A stretch of DNA of 6,514 nucleotides, taken from positions 1,111,106-1,117,619 of the forward strand of contig CP070733.1 in NCBI GenBank assembly GCA_020347585.1, written 5' to 3'. The translations under genes were made by a program, and so were the position numbers. Shown in pieces: positions 6,053 through 6,514 of this stretch. The notes under the pieces were generated by a model, which made no database searches, was not told where the DNA came from, and worked only from the letters and a program-made list of their open reading frames with translations. This stretch comes from Pseudomonadota bacterium (GTDB lineage Bacteria; Pseudomonadota; Gammaproteobacteria; CAMYNG01). How positions within the stretch are numbered: position 1 is the stretch's first letter; every line of letters starts with the position of its first letter.

Positions 6053-6310
6053 ATGAAGACGGCTATTACGGCTACAACAGGTGCACTACTGCTGTTGGGT
6101 GTGCATAGCGCCTATGCGGACAGCATTACATGCGGCACGCACATTGTCTCCGACGATCAGACTCAGCCGCAAACAAAGGGCGAGATTCGCCAAAAGTGTG
6201 GCAAACCGAAATCCGAACGCGGAAACAACTTGTATTACGAGCACGCTGGTGGCACTTACCGCCTGCACTTCAATGACAACGGTGAGCTGGAGTCAATAAG
6301 TAGGGAATAA
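6053..6310 (+). CDS. Small periplasmic DUF2845-like protein
   Basis: This is an 85-residue exported protein. Seen in the sequence: a signal peptide (Lys2, hydrophobic core at about 9-18) with a likely cut after AYA at residue 22. The mature part of about 63 residues reads SITCGTHIVSDD, then KGEIRQKCGKP, then LYYEHAGGTYRLHFNDNGELESI. The pattern CG-x-x-hydrophobic, KxEhxxKCGxP, and a final strand pair ending in a turn with NGELxxI fits DUF2845 proteins, small periplasmic proteins of unknown role. Cys27 and Cys49 may be disulfide-bonded. The family call is from memory of the motif and is likely, not certain; SmpA/BamE-like folds show a related layout. The stop is 7 bases from the next start, so the two are almost surely cotranscribed. 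Confidence 0.87.
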   Translation: MKTAITATTGALLLLGVHSAYADSITCGTHIVSDDQTQPQTKGEIRQKCGKPKSERGNNLYYEHAGGTYRLHFNDNGELESISRE

Positions 6311-6317
6311 GGCAGTA

Positions 6318-6514
6318 ATGTTCGGGAGAACCGCATTGCCGGTGGTGTCAATCGCCATGTCGTGGCTGGTGCTGCTTGGTGCTGGTGCGGTATGGGCTGA
6401 CGGCGACCGCCTACCGGTAGGCGCGGAACTCGAGCTTGAACGTCGGCTTGAGATAGCCGCCGGGGCGGATCGGATTGCGTTTCAGCGCGGCCGAGTCGTA
6501 GCGGATTTGGACCC
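6318..6514 (+). CDS. Secreted protein, paralogue of the upstream lipoprotein (3' end cut by the window)
   Basis: The frame is open to the window end, giving 65 complete codons. Seen in the sequence: a signal peptide with Arg4, a hydrophobic core at about 14-25 and a likely cut after VWA at residue 27. It has no lipobox cysteine, unlike its paralogue. Residues 32-61 (LPVGAELELERRLEIAAG, then ADRIAFQRGRVV) align without gaps with residues 32-61 of the protein encoded at 5481-5978, at 14 of 30 identical positions, including PVG, the spaced leucines, AFQ, G and VV. TAAGG at 6308-6312 lies 5 bases before the ATG; an in-frame ATG at 6357 is a weaker alternative. The 7-base gap to the DUF2845-like gene implies one transcript. 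The family and function are not recognised, and the true length is unknown. Confidence 0.8.
   Translation, partial: MFGRTALPVVSIAMSWLVLLGAGAVWADGDRLPVGAELELERRLEIAAGADRIAFQRGRVVADLD

Overview
The window looks like a stretch of chromosome from a Gram-negative proteobacterium, most likely a gammaproteobacterium. The reasons are Lol-type lipoprotein and Sec signal peptides, a DUF3302/HlyD gene pair like the yiaW-yiaV and yibI-yibH pairs of Escherichia coli, a DUF2845-type periplasmic protein, good AGGAGG-type ribosome binding sites and moderately GC-rich DNA. Every recognisable product belongs to the cell envelope. I see no RNA gene, CRISPR array, transposase or phage gene.

Layout from left to right. 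(1) A small, stand-alone two-helix potassium channel (47-388, +) with a textbook TIGYGD selectivity filter, in DNA clearly more AT-rich than its surroundings. (2) About 590 bases without a supportable gene; its right part holds an AT-rich island with a TTGACA box, a 13-bp-period repeat and a plausible promoter. (3) A translationally coupled pair (982-2318, +): a DUF3302 inner-membrane protein and a HlyD-type membrane fusion protein whose helical hairpin is about half the length of the E. coli relatives. (4) A 55-base convergent gap with a perfect 24-bp palindrome over the fusion-protein stop codon. (5) A 938-residue exported patatin-like lipase (2374-5190, -) with an intact Ser/Asp dyad and a strand-rich C-terminal region that could be a membrane anchor. 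(6) A 290-base divergent control region with a patatin promoter candidate, a perfect 16-bp palindrome and a hairpin. (7) A probable three-gene run (5481 to the window edge, +): a lipoprotein, a DUF2845-like small periplasmic protein, and a secreted protein cut by the window end that is a paralogue of the lipoprotein.

The transcription units are probably independent: channel; DUF3302-HlyD; patatin; lipoprotein-DUF2845-paralogue. The most interesting points are the patatin with its unassigned middle and possible beta-barrel tail, its divergent arrangement with a paralogous envelope-protein pair, and the shortened fusion protein that lacks a visible transporter partner. None of these proves a new system; they are leads that structure prediction and neighbourhood comparison could settle.
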